A stretch of 64,000 nt of DNA from PSRI01 sp041484195 (lineage in GTDB: Bacteria > Bacteroidota > Bacteroidia > Chitinophagales > Chitinophagaceae): the NCBI GenBank assembly GCA_041484195.1, contig JBGPHC010000003.1, forward strand, positions 1 through 64,000, written 5' to 3'. Position 1 is the stretch's first letter. Each line of letters starts with the position of its first letter. Under the pieces are notes generated by a model. It was not told the DNA's origin, made no database searches, and saw nothing but the letters and a program-made list of their open reading frames with translations. The position numbers and the translations under genes are program-made. Below, piece after piece: positions 53,974-62,970 of the stretch.

Positions 53974-55245
53974 ATGGAACCGATTCCCAGAAAAGTTGTG
54001 GTTGTAGGCGGTGGTTTTGCCGGCATCAATATCATTAAGCGCTTATGCAGGGACCAGCGATTTCAGGTAACATTGGTGGATATCAATAATTATCATTTCT
54101 TCCCTCCCCTGCTTTACCAGGTGGCCACCGCCTTTATTGAACCTTCCAATATCAGCTATCCTTTTCGCAGGATGTTCCAGAAAAAGAAGAACCTCCGTTT
54201 TCATATGGGGGCACTCACCAGGGTAAATCCCGAAAATAATACCATCGAAACAGATACCGGCACGCTGCATTATGATTGGCTGGTACTCAGCGTCGGCACC
54301 CGAAGTAATTATTTTGGAATGGACAATGTGCAACGGAACACATTGCCCATGAAATCCATCAACGATGCGCTCAACCTGCGCAATTATTTGTTGCAGGATA
54401 TGGAAAAAGCCGTTAGGACCGAAGACCCGGTGGAAAGGGACAATCTCCTGAATATTGTGATTGCAGGAGGAGGCCCAACAGGAGTTGAGATAGCAGGCAT
54501 GCTCGCGGAAATGGGGCGAAATATAGCGGTCAAGGAATATCCCGAAATCAAGAACCTGCAAGGCCACCTTTACCTGATTGATGCATCGCCCGCGTTGTTG
54601 GGAACCATGAGCAGGAAAGCACAACAGGAAGCCGCCAAAAAATTGGGAAAGCTGGGCGTTCAGATAAGGCTCAATGTTGCCGTAAAGGATTATATCGATG
54701 GAAAGGTAGTGCTCGCCAATGGGGATACGATCATGAGTAAGGTGGTAATCTGGACTTCGGGTGTTATTGGCCGTGAGCTTCCCGGCCTCCACGCGGAATC
54801 CATCGGCCACGCGAAAAGGATATTGGTGGATGAATTCAATAAGGTAAAGGGAACTACCAATATCTATGCCCTGGGCGATATTTGCCTGCAGGCCACCGAC
54901 CCTGACTATCCAAAGGGCCATCCTCAACTGGCACAGGTGGCCATACAACAGGCGAAAAACCTGGGTGAAAACCTGAAAAAGATGGAAGATGGCAAGGCCC
55001 TGAAGCCCTTCAAATATCATGACAAGGGTTCCATGGCCATCATTTCAAAATACAATGCCGTAGCCGACCTTCCAAGATTCTCCTTTACCGGTTTCTTTGC
55101 CTGGCTGCTCTGGTTATTCATCCACATCATTCCCCTTATCGGCTTCAGAAACAAGATCAAGCTGGCCTTCAGCTGGTTCTGGTCTTTCATAACGAATGAT
55201 CCTACGCTCAGACTGATCATCAGGCCGGAGAAAAAAGTACTGTGA
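53974..55245 (+). CDS. ndh: Type II NADH dehydrogenase
   Basis: The 423-residue single-chain enzyme oxidises NADH and reduces quinone without pumping protons. FAD site: KVVVVGGGFAGINIIKRL (residues 6-23) with the GxGxxG-like GGGFAG; NADH site: NIVIAGGGPTGVEIAGML; second FAD motif: TTNIYALGDICLQAT. The C-terminal part has hydrophobic helices (FFAWLLWLFIHIIPLI and following), which anchor it in the membrane. ATG 53974 (MEPIPRKVVVV) fits the N-terminus of the family; the upstream ATG 53929 gives a poor extension. Confidence 0.9.
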   Translation: MEPIPRKVVVVGGGFAGINIIKRLCRDQRFQVTLVDINNYHFFPPLLYQVATAFIEPSNISYPFRRMFQKKKNLRFHMGALTRVNPENNTIETDTGTLHYDWLVLSVGTRSNYFGMDNVQRNTLPMKSINDALNLRNYLLQDMEKAVRTEDPVERDNLLNIVIAGGGPTGVEIAGMLAEMGRNIAVKEYPEIKNLQGHLYLIDASPALLGTMSRKAQQEAAKKLGKLGVQIRLNVAVKDYIDGKVVLANGDTIMSKVVIWTSGVIGRELPGLHAESIGHAKRILVDEFNKVKGTTNIYALGDICLQATDPDYPKGHPQLAQVAIQQAKNLGENLKKMEDGKALKPFKYHDKGSMAIISKYNAVADLPRFSFTGFFAWLLWLFIHIIPLIGFRNKIKLAFSWFWSFITNDPTLRLIIRPEKKVL

Positions 55246-55560
55246 GTAAGCGAGATTCAGCTCCCATCTTCATCGGGGCCTCCTCCAACAATTGAGATCA
55301 ATCAGTATTCCAACAAACCTGCAGATAAAACAGTGTCCAGAGGCTTTGTAAGTCCAGGATTCTTCCGGATCATTTTTTGAGTCCCGGCAGAAGGCCCCTG
55401 ATCATCGTCCCTTGTGTCACACCCTTGTGCTGCAACAAATGGCTCAGCCAAAATCCCCGAAACTTTTCTAGTCAAAATGGATAACCAGCCAGGCGCCACC
55501 CGGCTCCGGCCGCTTGTACAAATTATCGGCCCTCTGAAAAAAAATGACCGAAAAACTTGT

Positions 55561-55602
55561 GAAACCGAAAAGTTGCATATATATTCGCAACCAAAAGGTT
55601 TC
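55561..55602 (+). promoter_or_regulatory. Dyad operator and promoter before the ArsR-like gene
   Basis: A double inverted repeat: GAAACC - 5 nt - GTTGC - 10 nt - GCAAC - 5 nt - GGTTTC, all arms perfect. The central ten bases contain ATATATTC, so a -7-like TATATTCG is enclosed. It ends 9 bp before the start codon of the ArsR-like repressor at 55612, as an autoregulatory site would. Confidence 0.65.
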
Positions 55603-55611
55603 ATTTTAAAC

Positions 55612-55971
55612 ATGAGAAGAGATCCATTCCAGGCAATCGCCGACCCCACTAGGAGAGAGATATTGAACTTGATCTCGCAGGAGACGCTCAATATTAATTC
55701 GGTGGCCGGAAATTTCGATATGAGCCGTACCGCTATTTATAAACATATCAAGATCCTGACCGAATGTGGACTGGTAGTTATTCAGCAGCAGGGGCGCGAA
55801 CGCTTTTGCAAGGCCAGGCTGGACAAGCTGAACGAAGTATCCGAATGGTTGGAACAGTACAGGAAATTCTGGACCGCGAGACTCGACTCCCTGGAAGAAT
55901 ATTTGAATACGATACAACAAAAAAAGATAAAATATGGCAAAAAAACCGGAACAGGAAATCGGAACCGCTGA
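55612..55971 (+). CDS. ArsR-type repressor of the SRPBCC operon
   Basis: The 119-residue winged-helix protein shows MRRDPFQAIADPTRREILNL (residues 1-20), SVAGNFDMSRTAIYKHIKIL (recognition helix) and GLVVIQQQGRERFCKARLDK (wing). This subgroup is always paired with SRPBCC/AHSA1 genes and lacks the Cys metal sites of arsenic ArsR. It overlaps the next gene by 38 bp in another frame, so the two are coupled. I start at ATG 55612; longer in-frame sequence upstream (to 55414) has no domain and covers the promoter dyad. Confidence 0.88.
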   Translation: MRRDPFQAIADPTRREILNLISQETLNINSVAGNFDMSRTAIYKHIKILTECGLVVIQQQGRERFCKARLDKLNEVSEWLEQYRKFWTARLDSLEEYLNTIQQKKIKYGKKTGTGNRNR

Positions 55972-56416
55972 TCGCGAGATCCTCGTTACACGAATCTTGA
56001 ACGCTCCCCGCGAGCTGGTTTTCAAAGCATGGACGGACCCCAATCAAATTCAAATATGGTGGGGTCCCAAGGGATTCACCACAACCCATCGGCAAACGGA
56101 ATTCAGGCCTGGTGGCGTCTGGCGCTTCGTCATGCATGGCCCGGATGGAAGAGATTACGACAATAGAATCGTTTATGAAGAAATTATAAGGCCTGAACGC
56201 CTGGTCTATATCCACGATGGTGATATTGAAAATGATCCCCATGGATTCCGGGTAACCGTAACCTTTGAAGACCTGGGAGGAAAGACAAGACTCACCATGC
56301 GCAGCATCTTTAAATCTGCCGCCGAGCGCGATATGGTGGTGAAAGAATTCGGTACTCTCGATGGCGCCAATCAAACTCTTGACAGGCTCGAGGCGCTCCT
56401 GCCTGGAATGAATTGA
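55934..56416 (+). CDS. SRPBCC/AHSA1 domain protein
   Basis: A 160-residue START-like protein: REILVTRILNAPRELVFKAW (residues 14-33), IQIWWGPKGFTTTHRQTEFR, GGVWRFVMHGPDGRDYDNRI, RPERLVYIHDGDI and a final helix DGANQTLDRLEALLPG. The hydrophobic cavity of such proteins binds an unknown ligand; the family name stems from Aha1-like resemblance and not from proven function. It is coupled to the ArsR-like gene by overlap, a frequent pair. About 360 bp of decayed sequence follow before the DoxX gene. Confidence 0.87.
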   Translation: MAKKPEQEIGTADREILVTRILNAPRELVFKAWTDPNQIQIWWGPKGFTTTHRQTEFRPGGVWRFVMHGPDGRDYDNRIVYEEIIRPERLVYIHDGDIENDPHGFRVTVTFEDLGGKTRLTMRSIFKSAAERDMVVKEFGTLDGANQTLDRLEALLPGMN

Positions 56417-56775
56417 CAAATAAAATTCTTATTAAAGAATTAAAATCACAATCATGACTGCAATGACTGAAACTCACGTGAAGGAACTCATTTTCCACTC
56501 CGGAGATTGCCGGCCCAATAGGCAGGATGGACGAGAATTGGAGCCCGAGCCTGGGTCGCCTCACCGAACTCGTGGAGCATCTTTGAGACGCATTCAGCCA
56601 GCCAAATTGCCGTATTCGCACCCCTTCGAATAGAATCAATGAAAGTAATTTTATGGAAGTGTCTGACCCACTCAGATCCTTGACATGAAACTCAGGGCTT
56701 CGATTGAATTCAAAAATCCCGGGTTGCGAATGCTCTTATATGAATTGGAAAATCACTAACTGAAAAAACCAAAAA
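56417..56775. other. Region with a possible SRPBCC relic
   Basis: ATG 56454 opens a frame beginning MTAMTETHVKELIFHSG. In the next frame, EIAGPIGRMDENWSPSLGRL and TELVEHL end at a TGA near 56586-56588; this is like the last helix of AHSA1-type proteins. It may be a shortened copy of the neighbouring gene, but the match is weak. Nothing else is seen. Confidence 0.3.
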
Positions 56776-57159
56776 ATGAAAAGAACAAGAATTATCTATT
56801 GGATTGTAACGGGCCTGCTCGCAGCATTGATGCTTATGTCCGGTATCACAAATATACTAGTGGTACCGGATGCCATCACCCTGTTTAAGCATTTGGGCTA
56901 TCCCACATATCTGATACCATTTCTCGGAGTCGCAAAATTTTTGGGAGCCGTGGCCATACTCGTTCCCGGCTTCAGAAGGATCAAAGAATGGGCCTATGCC
57001 GGTCTCACTTATGACCTGACAGGCGCAATGTATTCCGGCATATCTTCGGGTGACCCTGCCAGTGGCTGGTCGATGATTCTGATAGGACTTGCCCTGATTG
57101 CACTCTCTTATATCTACTATCACAAGCTATTAAAAACCGTTCCTTTAACCAAAGGCTGA
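56776..57159 (+). CDS. DoxX-like membrane protein
   Basis: A 127-residue protein with four hydrophobic helices (about residues 7-27, 47-66, 73-90 and 95-114). MLMSGITNILVVPDAITLF, LGYPTYLIPFLGVAKFLGAV and ILVPGFRRIKEWAYAG are the DoxX-like signatures. DoxX proteins are linked with quinone-redox membrane functions in some species, but not in this subgroup. Its stop overlaps an ATG (TGATG at 57157-57161) of the next frame. It belongs to the ArsR-SRPBCC surroundings, where DoxX genes are frequent. Confidence 0.82.
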   Translation: MKRTRIIYWIVTGLLAALMLMSGITNILVVPDAITLFKHLGYPTYLIPFLGVAKFLGAVAILVPGFRRIKEWAYAGLTYDLTGAMYSGISSGDPASGWSMILIGLALIALSYIYYHKLLKTVPLTKG

Positions 57160-57215
57160 TGAGAGCGGAAAAAATCTCCGCGTCTTATCGCCCCGGCCTC
57201 CCAACAGTTCTAACC

Positions 57216-57494
57216 ATGAATATAGAAGTCTTTAAGACCAACGTAACTGACCAGGATCACGCAAATATGCTGATCGCGCGGATACATAGGTCCTACATGG
57301 AATATACAGCCAATTTTGACTTGTCGGATTGCGACAATATACTGCGTGTGAAATCAGCATCCGGCTCCGTCGAACCAGATTTGCTGATTAAGCTTTTGAG
57401 GGATCATGGTTTCTTTGCCGAAATACTTCCCGATGAAGCTCAACATTCGATGCAATCATTTACAAATCAAATGACCGGACTGTCGTCAAGATGA
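57216..57494 (+). CDS. Small HMA-like protein, unknown
   Basis: A 92-residue protein with the pattern MNIEVFKTNVTDQDHANMLI, ANFDLSDCDNILRVKSASG and LIKLLRDHGFFAEILPD: beta-alpha-beta-beta-alpha-beta as in heavy-metal-associated domains, but without the metal Cys pair (only one Cys, in SDCDN). It recalls short Bacteroidetes hypothetical proteins of the same shape. An alternative start, ATG 57159, overlaps the DoxX stop and would add 19 residues (MRAEKISASYRPG and on) of no resemblance; coupling to DoxX would then be direct. Confidence 0.65.
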   Translation: MNIEVFKTNVTDQDHANMLIARIHRSYMEYTANFDLSDCDNILRVKSASGSVEPDLLIKLLRDHGFFAEILPDEAQHSMQSFTNQMTGLSSR

Positions 57495-58051
57495 ATCTGC
57501 CCATCAGGCATCCCATGCAGAAATATTTCCTCAAAAAAAAATTGCGTAACCAACCGGTTTCCTTTAATTTATTGTTTACAGATTTTGGAAATGGAATCGG
57601 GCCAGGGTTTCGGGGTTATCTCAATGTAATACTGAAATAAATTTCGAATTTTCGGCTTTAAACAACGGCAGCTTAAAATTACAGGATTAACCAGATAGAG
57701 CGCAAAACGAAAATTGGGAATTGTCAAGAGCTAATGTCAGTTGTATTCTTACACTAAATGATTGAGTAAGTGTAAAGAAATTACTATTATGCGTTTAATG
57801 GGTTCTTTGCAAACTAGGCCGATAGTGGGCAGAATTTATTACGAACGTAATGGAAGTATGGCAGGCGGAGCCGGCTGAATAAGTATTCAAAAAGATATAA
57901 GGGAGAGACCCGCTTTCACTTATCCTGCTTCCGGGCTACGACTAGAGGGCCAATGTGGCTTAAATGGGTAATCCTGTATTAATTTCCATAATGGGTAATC
58001 CAATATTCATTTACGCGGCTTAAATGGATAATCCAACAAAATCTTAATAAC
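57495..58051. other. Long intergenic region with repeats
   Basis: No gene recognised in either strand. It holds an 11-bp direct repeat, ATGGGTAATCC at 57964-57974 and 57991-58001 and ATGGATAATCC at 58024-58034, with the first and third copies preceded by the identical GGCTTAA. These lie right before the SRPBCC gene at 58052 and could be regulatory sites or a decayed element. Confidence 0.45.
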
Positions 58052-58507
58052 ATGAATCACCAACCTCTTGTAATCGAGAGAACCTTCAATGCACCAGCCG
58101 CGAGAATATGGAAGGCGCTAACCGACAAAGAAGAAATGAGGCAATGGTATTTCGACATCAAAGAATTCAGGCCGGAATTAGGTTACGAATTTCAATTCAC
58201 AGCGGGCAAAGAGGGTAAACCCTATCTTCATCATTGCAAAATAACTGAACTGATCCCTGGCAAAAAGATCAGTTATAGCTGGAGTTATGACGGCTACCGG
58301 GGTATCTCATTCGTGAGTTTTGAATTGTTTCAAGAAGGGGGCTCAACGAGGTTGGTGCTCACACATGCGGGTCTGGAAAGTTTCCCCAAAGACAATCCCG
58401 ACTTCGCAAGGGAATGTTTCGCAGAAGGATGGACCTATATTATTGGCAGTTCCCTGAAACAATTCACGGAATCTCCTCAAATCAACGTCGATAAACTGCA
58501 TGCCTGA
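58052..58507 (+). CDS. SRPBCC/AHSA1 domain protein (second)
   Basis: A 151-residue START-like protein starting MNHQPLVIERTFNAPAARIW (residues 1-20), then KALTDKEEMRQWYFDIKEF, ISYSWSYDGYRGISFVSFEL, LVLTHAGLESFPKDNPDFAR and a last helix with WTYIIGSSLKQFTE. It is a complete single-domain protein related to that at 55934. It stands alone, about 560 bp after the DoxX cluster, behind three direct repeats. A decayed relative follows on the opposite strand. Ligand unknown. Confidence 0.87.
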   Translation: MNHQPLVIERTFNAPAARIWKALTDKEEMRQWYFDIKEFRPELGYEFQFTAGKEGKPYLHHCKITELIPGKKISYSWSYDGYRGISFVSFELFQEGGSTRLVLTHAGLESFPKDNPDFARECFAEGWTYIIGSSLKQFTESPQINVDKLHA

Positions 58508-58569
58508 ACCCGGCGCGTTTCAAGCGAAATCCAAGTCATTTTCGGATGGATATTTGATCTCAACAATTT

Positions 58570-58890
58570 TTATTTGAGGGAAGCAAGATATTTCTTCCAG
58601 TGATCCCAGTAGAAAGATTTCCAAGCCTTTTTGATTGCCGCAACCTGACGTCGGGAATATTGGCATGAATCAGTTGAATCATCGCGTCTTTACCTTTCTG
58701 CTCAAATAATAAAATGAGCGTGGAATCAATCTCGGCTTTCTTCCGGTTTGCCGCGTGAAAGGATTGTACTACCAGCCGGTTTCTTACCAATTGAAAGATT
58801 TTTCCCGAATGAACTCCCCCATTGGCGGAATAATTTATCCATTCAATGGGTCTGTCTTCAATCAGCCGGTTCTCCAGGGCCCCATAATCA
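58570..58890 (-). pseudogene. Decayed SRPBCC/AHSA1 gene
   Basis: On the minus strand the frame from about 58890 reads LENRLIEDRPIEWINYSANG, GVHSGKIFQLVRNRLVVQSF, HAANRKKAEIDSTLILLFEQ and IQLIHANIPD, the second half of an AHSA1-type domain. A frame change near 58640 then restores AIKKAWKSFYWDHWKKYLAS and a TAA at 58570-58572, the usual end of the family. The first half and start codon are gone. So it is a dead third member of this cluster, with at least one frameshift. Confidence 0.75.
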
Positions 58891-59339
58891 TTTAATCAAA
58901 TTCTTCATTTCCTTTAGTGCTGAGGGACTGCAATTTATCTTTCTAAACCCCTGGCAAATGGAAATCCGGAACCAAACTAAGTACTACTAACAGGTTATTG
59001 TGGAATAGGATTACAGCAACTACTTTTAAACTAGAAAATTCAAAATCGGTTTTAAAGTTTATTTTCCCAACGCTTTCCCTTGAGTTGATTTATCAGTACA
59101 ATGCACCTACCCATTTCTTCGTCAATTGATTTTATTTTCCGGTAAACCGGCCCGGATGAAATGACCCCTTTTACAAGCGGAGCCATTTCGGGGTGCGCAT
59201 TTTCTTTACATCAAAACCGGAACGTTCTGGTTAATTGGGTGCCGAGCCAATATGGACCCCTAAACATATTGAATAATTTTATCGGCTCTCTTGGATCACG
59301 CAGGTTTGGAAAAGTGTTGAACATCATAAATCAGCCATC
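58891..59339. other. Intergenic region, nothing found
   Basis: No convincing gene or repeat in either strand. It separates the SRPBCC remnant from the secreted 1198-residue protein and probably contains that gene's promoter, but no clear TAnnTTTG box at suitable distance was recognised. Confidence 0.4.
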
Positions 59340-62300
59340 ATGCCATTGCACAGAAAACTCCTGACAAAACTCTACACCATTGGGTTGATCATTATTATGC
59401 TGGTTACTATCAGGGAGGGCTATGCACAAATCAGGCAACCCATCAGCAAGTATCATGTCGGAGACCTCATTGGCAATAAGTATTTTCTGCTGAAAGGATA
59501 TCCTGATACCCTTAGCATTGGCGCTTTCAGGATCATCGTGGAAGAATATGATAAAGGTGGACGCTGGGATCCGGCTTCAAAAACCTACCAACATCTCAAT
59601 GGCATCGGCAGAATACAATTTACCTGTCAGCCTAAGATTATTTTCCCCTGGCCCGGTAAAATCTGGAAAGATGCCGTCATGAATCCTGTTTCGGTGAATA
59701 TAGTGGACACGGTTAGGGAAGAGATCAATGAAATCAGCGTGAAGGATGCGGCTCAATTGGGCATCAAAGCCAGGGTCGGATCCAAAGTGGATTTGATGGT
59801 TCCTTATTATGGCGATAAAGCAGTTGAACTTTCCAGGTATCTTGGTGACTTAGTACCAATCAAGAAACCTGAGGGAATCCGGGTTCGATTCACGGACCTT
59901 ACCGTTAAAGTTTTACAGGCGGGTGCCACACAAGGACTGGTTTTGGCGGGTATCGCAACTTATCCTACCTCTCCGGCCATCCCTCCCGTTCCATTCACAC
60001 TGAATATCTACCCTGGCTTTCAGTTGCAGGTCAATTCTCTTTCCATTTCGCCAAATAAAAATGCCATTGCCAATGCCAGGCTCATTCTCCCTTCTTCCCT
60101 GGCAAAAGAAAATGATTGTGGAGGAGCCGACCTGAATCTGGGAGATATCAGCATTTCACCCCGATGTGAATTTTATAAAGTCTTGCCTGATTCCACCTAT
60201 GGTATTTTCAGTATCGGAGCTACCACGCTGGCCATACAGGGCCGTGGTTATGTTGTGGATTTCAGTTCAACAGCCAGTTATCCTCCTGTTGGAAAACCCG
60301 CTTCATGGAAAGGAGTCGTGCTGTTGAAAGGTAATTCACCAGGCTCGCCTTCCGATCCTGTGATTTCCAATATTGGTTACATGCAGGCCGCCTACTCCTT
60401 CAGCAATGCGCTGGTGGAAAGTCTGGGACTGACAGCCACATTCACCAATACAAGGCCTTTTAGTTATGGCACCACGCAACCTCTCGGATATACGATCTCC
60501 TTTGTCCATTCCAGTGTAACTGTAGCGGCAAGCCGTGTTACAGGGGGGCTCCTTCGGGACGGAGATGTGACTTTGCCGAGGACGGCCGTGCGGCAGGCCA
60601 ATGACGCGCCGGTAGTATTATCTCAATTGAATTTAATCATTCGCCCTTCCATGGACCTCGGGGGATTCGCCATCATCCCGCCCAATATGGGAATCTATTG
60701 GGGCGACCTCATCAAAGCAGGTGGCGGTGACCGTAAGTCATTCGGCATCGAAAATGTTTCCCGTGAAGCCTTGCTGTTTTTTTCAGCCAGGCCACGGCCT
60801 CTATTCCTGCCCATCAGCGCAGATGGAAAAAGTTTTGTAACGCCTTTCACAAACTTATCGCCTCCGGCTCTCGATTCATTCGGCATGCAAGGGGCAAGTT
60901 TCAGATATTTTTCAGTGCTGGTGGTGAATACGCCCGATATTCCGGGAACCTGGAAACCCAACGATCCCATCATGCCCTGGGCCAATAGCCCCGTGCGATT
61001 CAATTTGAGTGGTAACAAATCCAGGTGGCTTAACGTTGTAACAGAAGGTGTGCATTGCAATATCCCCGCCGATATAGGGGAATCGCCAAACCTCAAACTC
61101 GGAAATCCTTCAAAGCCATTATATGTTGGAGTGGATCCATTCCAGACCCAAACCAACTATTTTCAGAACAAGGGAAATGTGCATAGCAGCATTGTGGTGC
61201 AATGCGTGGAAAGCGCGGTCATCAAATGTGATTTCTCCTCATTCATAAAAGAACCGGCACCCACCAATTCAACATTAGCTTTCAAAGAAATGGTATTCAC
61301 TTCCACGGCAAATAATGCAGGAGGCAAACTGGCCATTGGAAGCAATGACTCATTATCATACTGGGGATTAAAACTGGAACAGAAACCAGGATTCAGTTCA
61401 TCGGGACTCGTGAGTGTAAAGACGGGGCAGATCATTTTAACGGCTGCAGGATTGTCCGAGAAACGCCACTTCGCGGAACCATTCTGGATCACATGGGGTG
61501 AAATTTTAGCCAACGGTTCTGTCGGACGACTATTCTTTGATTTCAATTCGGCAGGCCAGCAATTCGATCATTTTAATTTTGTACACAACGCGGTGGAATT
61601 ATCGCCATTCAATTCAGCCCCGAGGCCATTCCTGCGGGTAGCCGGCACGGCACATTTCCCATTCTTCGGAGGGAACTACCTGCATATCCAGGATGAATAT
61701 GATCCCAGCATGGCGGCCGCACCCAACAATAGCAGGAATATTATATTGAGCGATCAGACTATTAATAATTTCCTTCCCACCGATTCCACCATTGTAGGAA
61801 ACTGGTCAGACGGCTTGGGGATATTCAACTTTATCATCAGGTATTCGGCTTCCACACAGGACGGTTTTCAAGGCATGGGCACCAGCAACCTGCGTTATCT
61901 AATAGGTGGCGATATCGGTTCCACGCTGGATATGAACAGCAGGGGTACCTGCATACGCATTGGCACCAACCTCATGGACCAACGCTCTATCGCATTGGGA
62001 CAGGTGGCGAATATTTCCAATATCACGAGACTCTGGGGCTGCGCTTGCATTAAAGACAATGGTATTGAAAACCTTGTGGTAGGGGGTGAAGTGACAGACG
62101 CGGCGAATCTCAGCATCGTTGCCCGAACAGGCTCTTATCTCTCCGCCATATTACAGGTCACTCCTTCTATGGCGAAGCTCACCATGGATGGTGAAGCATA
62201 TATCTCATTGGTGGCTTCCATGGATGCCGTCGTGAACGGACACATGCAACTCATCCTGAATACGGCACAGGGATTCCTGGAAGGTGAATTGTCGGGGAAA

Positions 62301-62936
62301 ATGAGAGTAGCCGAAGGTCATCTCTCGCCTCCTCCATTCGTGCTACAGGGTAACTCACTCCAGGCCGAAGGACAATTGAACTGGCATATAGGCACCGATT
62401 TCCAGGATCTGCAGGGCATGGTTGCAGTGAAGATCATGGGTACGGGAGGAGGAGTTGGCGTTGGCGCAGGATTCTATATTGGGAACAATGCACCTCGCGA
62501 ACGGGCATGGGTACTCGTAGGAACCGAGCCCAGGTACAGCCTCAACACATCGGCTCTGCCTGCAAGGCTAACCGGTATTTACGGATCCATTCATATAGAA
62601 CAAGGTGTGAATCTTTATATCATTTCCGGCGGGTATGATGTTTATCTGGGTCTCGGCGCCTTCGTTCTCAACCTGGCGGAAGCAGGTGCACTGGGTGGCG
62701 TACAGCCGGTAGTGGGATTGCCCTATGTGGTTGGCAATCTTGGAGGCCGCATACATGGTGAAATACTGGGTGGATTCGTTTCGGCAGCTGCTTATTTCAA
62801 CCTGCAGGTGATCGGACCCTATCCTTTCTCCTTCCAGGGTACGGTTGGATTGGAAGGATGTGTGTTGTGGGTGGCATGTAAATCAGTGAACATTACCGTT
62901 GGCCTGAATACCACAGACGGATTTTATATACGGTAA
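59340..62936 (+). CDS. Large secreted protein of unknown family
   Basis: A 1198-residue protein with a signal peptide (TIGLIIIMLVTIREGYAQ, cleavage after about residue 29). I recognise no family. The first 950 residues look like successive beta-rich domains with short repeats in style (SLSISPNKNAIANARLILPS, GVVLLKGNSPGSPSDPV, GRGYVVDFSSTASYPPV), and several Cys-containing stretches (ENDCGGADL, SPRCEFYK, WGCACIKDN). The last 200 residues are glycine-rich amphipathic strands (GGVGVGAGFYIGNN, YDVYLGLGAFVLNL, VGNLGGRIHGEILGG) that might form a membrane beta-barrel or a shell. It ends 34 bp before a second large secreted gene, so they are probably cotranscribed. No T9SS tail is obvious. Confidence 0.75.
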   Translation: MPLHRKLLTKLYTIGLIIIMLVTIREGYAQIRQPISKYHVGDLIGNKYFLLKGYPDTLSIGAFRIIVEEYDKGGRWDPASKTYQHLNGIGRIQFTCQPKIIFPWPGKIWKDAVMNPVSVNIVDTVREEINEISVKDAAQLGIKARVGSKVDLMVPYYGDKAVELSRYLGDLVPIKKPEGIRVRFTDLTVKVLQAGATQGLVLAGIATYPTSPAIPPVPFTLNIYPGFQLQVNSLSISPNKNAIANARLILPSSLAKENDCGGADLNLGDISISPRCEFYKVLPDSTYGIFSIGATTLAIQGRGYVVDFSSTASYPPVGKPASWKGVVLLKGNSPGSPSDPVISNIGYMQAAYSFSNALVESLGLTATFTNTRPFSYGTTQPLGYTISFVHSSVTVAASRVTGGLLRDGDVTLPRTAVRQANDAPVVLSQLNLIIRPSMDLGGFAIIPPNMGIYWGDLIKAGGGDRKSFGIENVSREALLFFSARPRPLFLPISADGKSFVTPFTNLSPPALDSFGMQGASFRYFSVLVVNTPDIPGTWKPNDPIMPWANSPVRFNLSGNKSRWLNVVTEGVHCNIPADIGESPNLKLGNPSKPLYVGVDPFQTQTNYFQNKGNVHSSIVVQCVESAVIKCDFSSFIKEPAPTNSTLAFKEMVFTSTANNAGGKLAIGSNDSLSYWGLKLEQKPGFSSSGLVSVKTGQIILTAAGLSEKRHFAEPFWITWGEILANGSVGRLFFDFNSAGQQFDHFNFVHNAVELSPFNSAPRPFLRVAGTAHFPFFGGNYLHIQDEYDPSMAAAPNNSRNIILSDQTINNFLPTDSTIVGNWSDGLGIFNFIIRYSASTQDGFQGMGTSNLRYLIGGDIGSTLDMNSRGTCIRIGTNLMDQRSIALGQVANISNITRLWGCACIKDNGIENLVVGGEVTDAANLSIVARTGSYLSAILQVTPSMAKLTMDGEAYISLVASMDAVVNGHMQLILNTAQGFLEGELSGKMRVAEGHLSPPPFVLQGNSLQAEGQLNWHIGTDFQDLQGMVAVKIMGTGGGVGVGAGFYIGNNAPRERAWVLVGTEPRYSLNTSALPARLTGIYGSIHIEQGVNLYIISGGYDVYLGLGAFVLNLAEAGALGGVQPVVGLPYVVGNLGGRIHGEILGGFVSAAAYFNLQVIGPYPFSFQGTVGLEGCVLWVACKSVNITVGLNTTDGFYIR

Positions 62937-62970
62937 AACAAACTCAATTTCCCCCGTGGAAAAAATCGAT

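Noticed and set aside
54043..55020. A 325-codon open frame antisense to ndh
   Set aside because: The plus-strand frame has all FAD/NADH motifs; the antisense product has none and a composition typical of shadow frames.
55778..56419. A 213-codon minus-strand frame over the ArsR-SRPBCC pair
   Set aside because: Both plus-strand genes are clear family members; the antisense frame is a codon-bias shadow.
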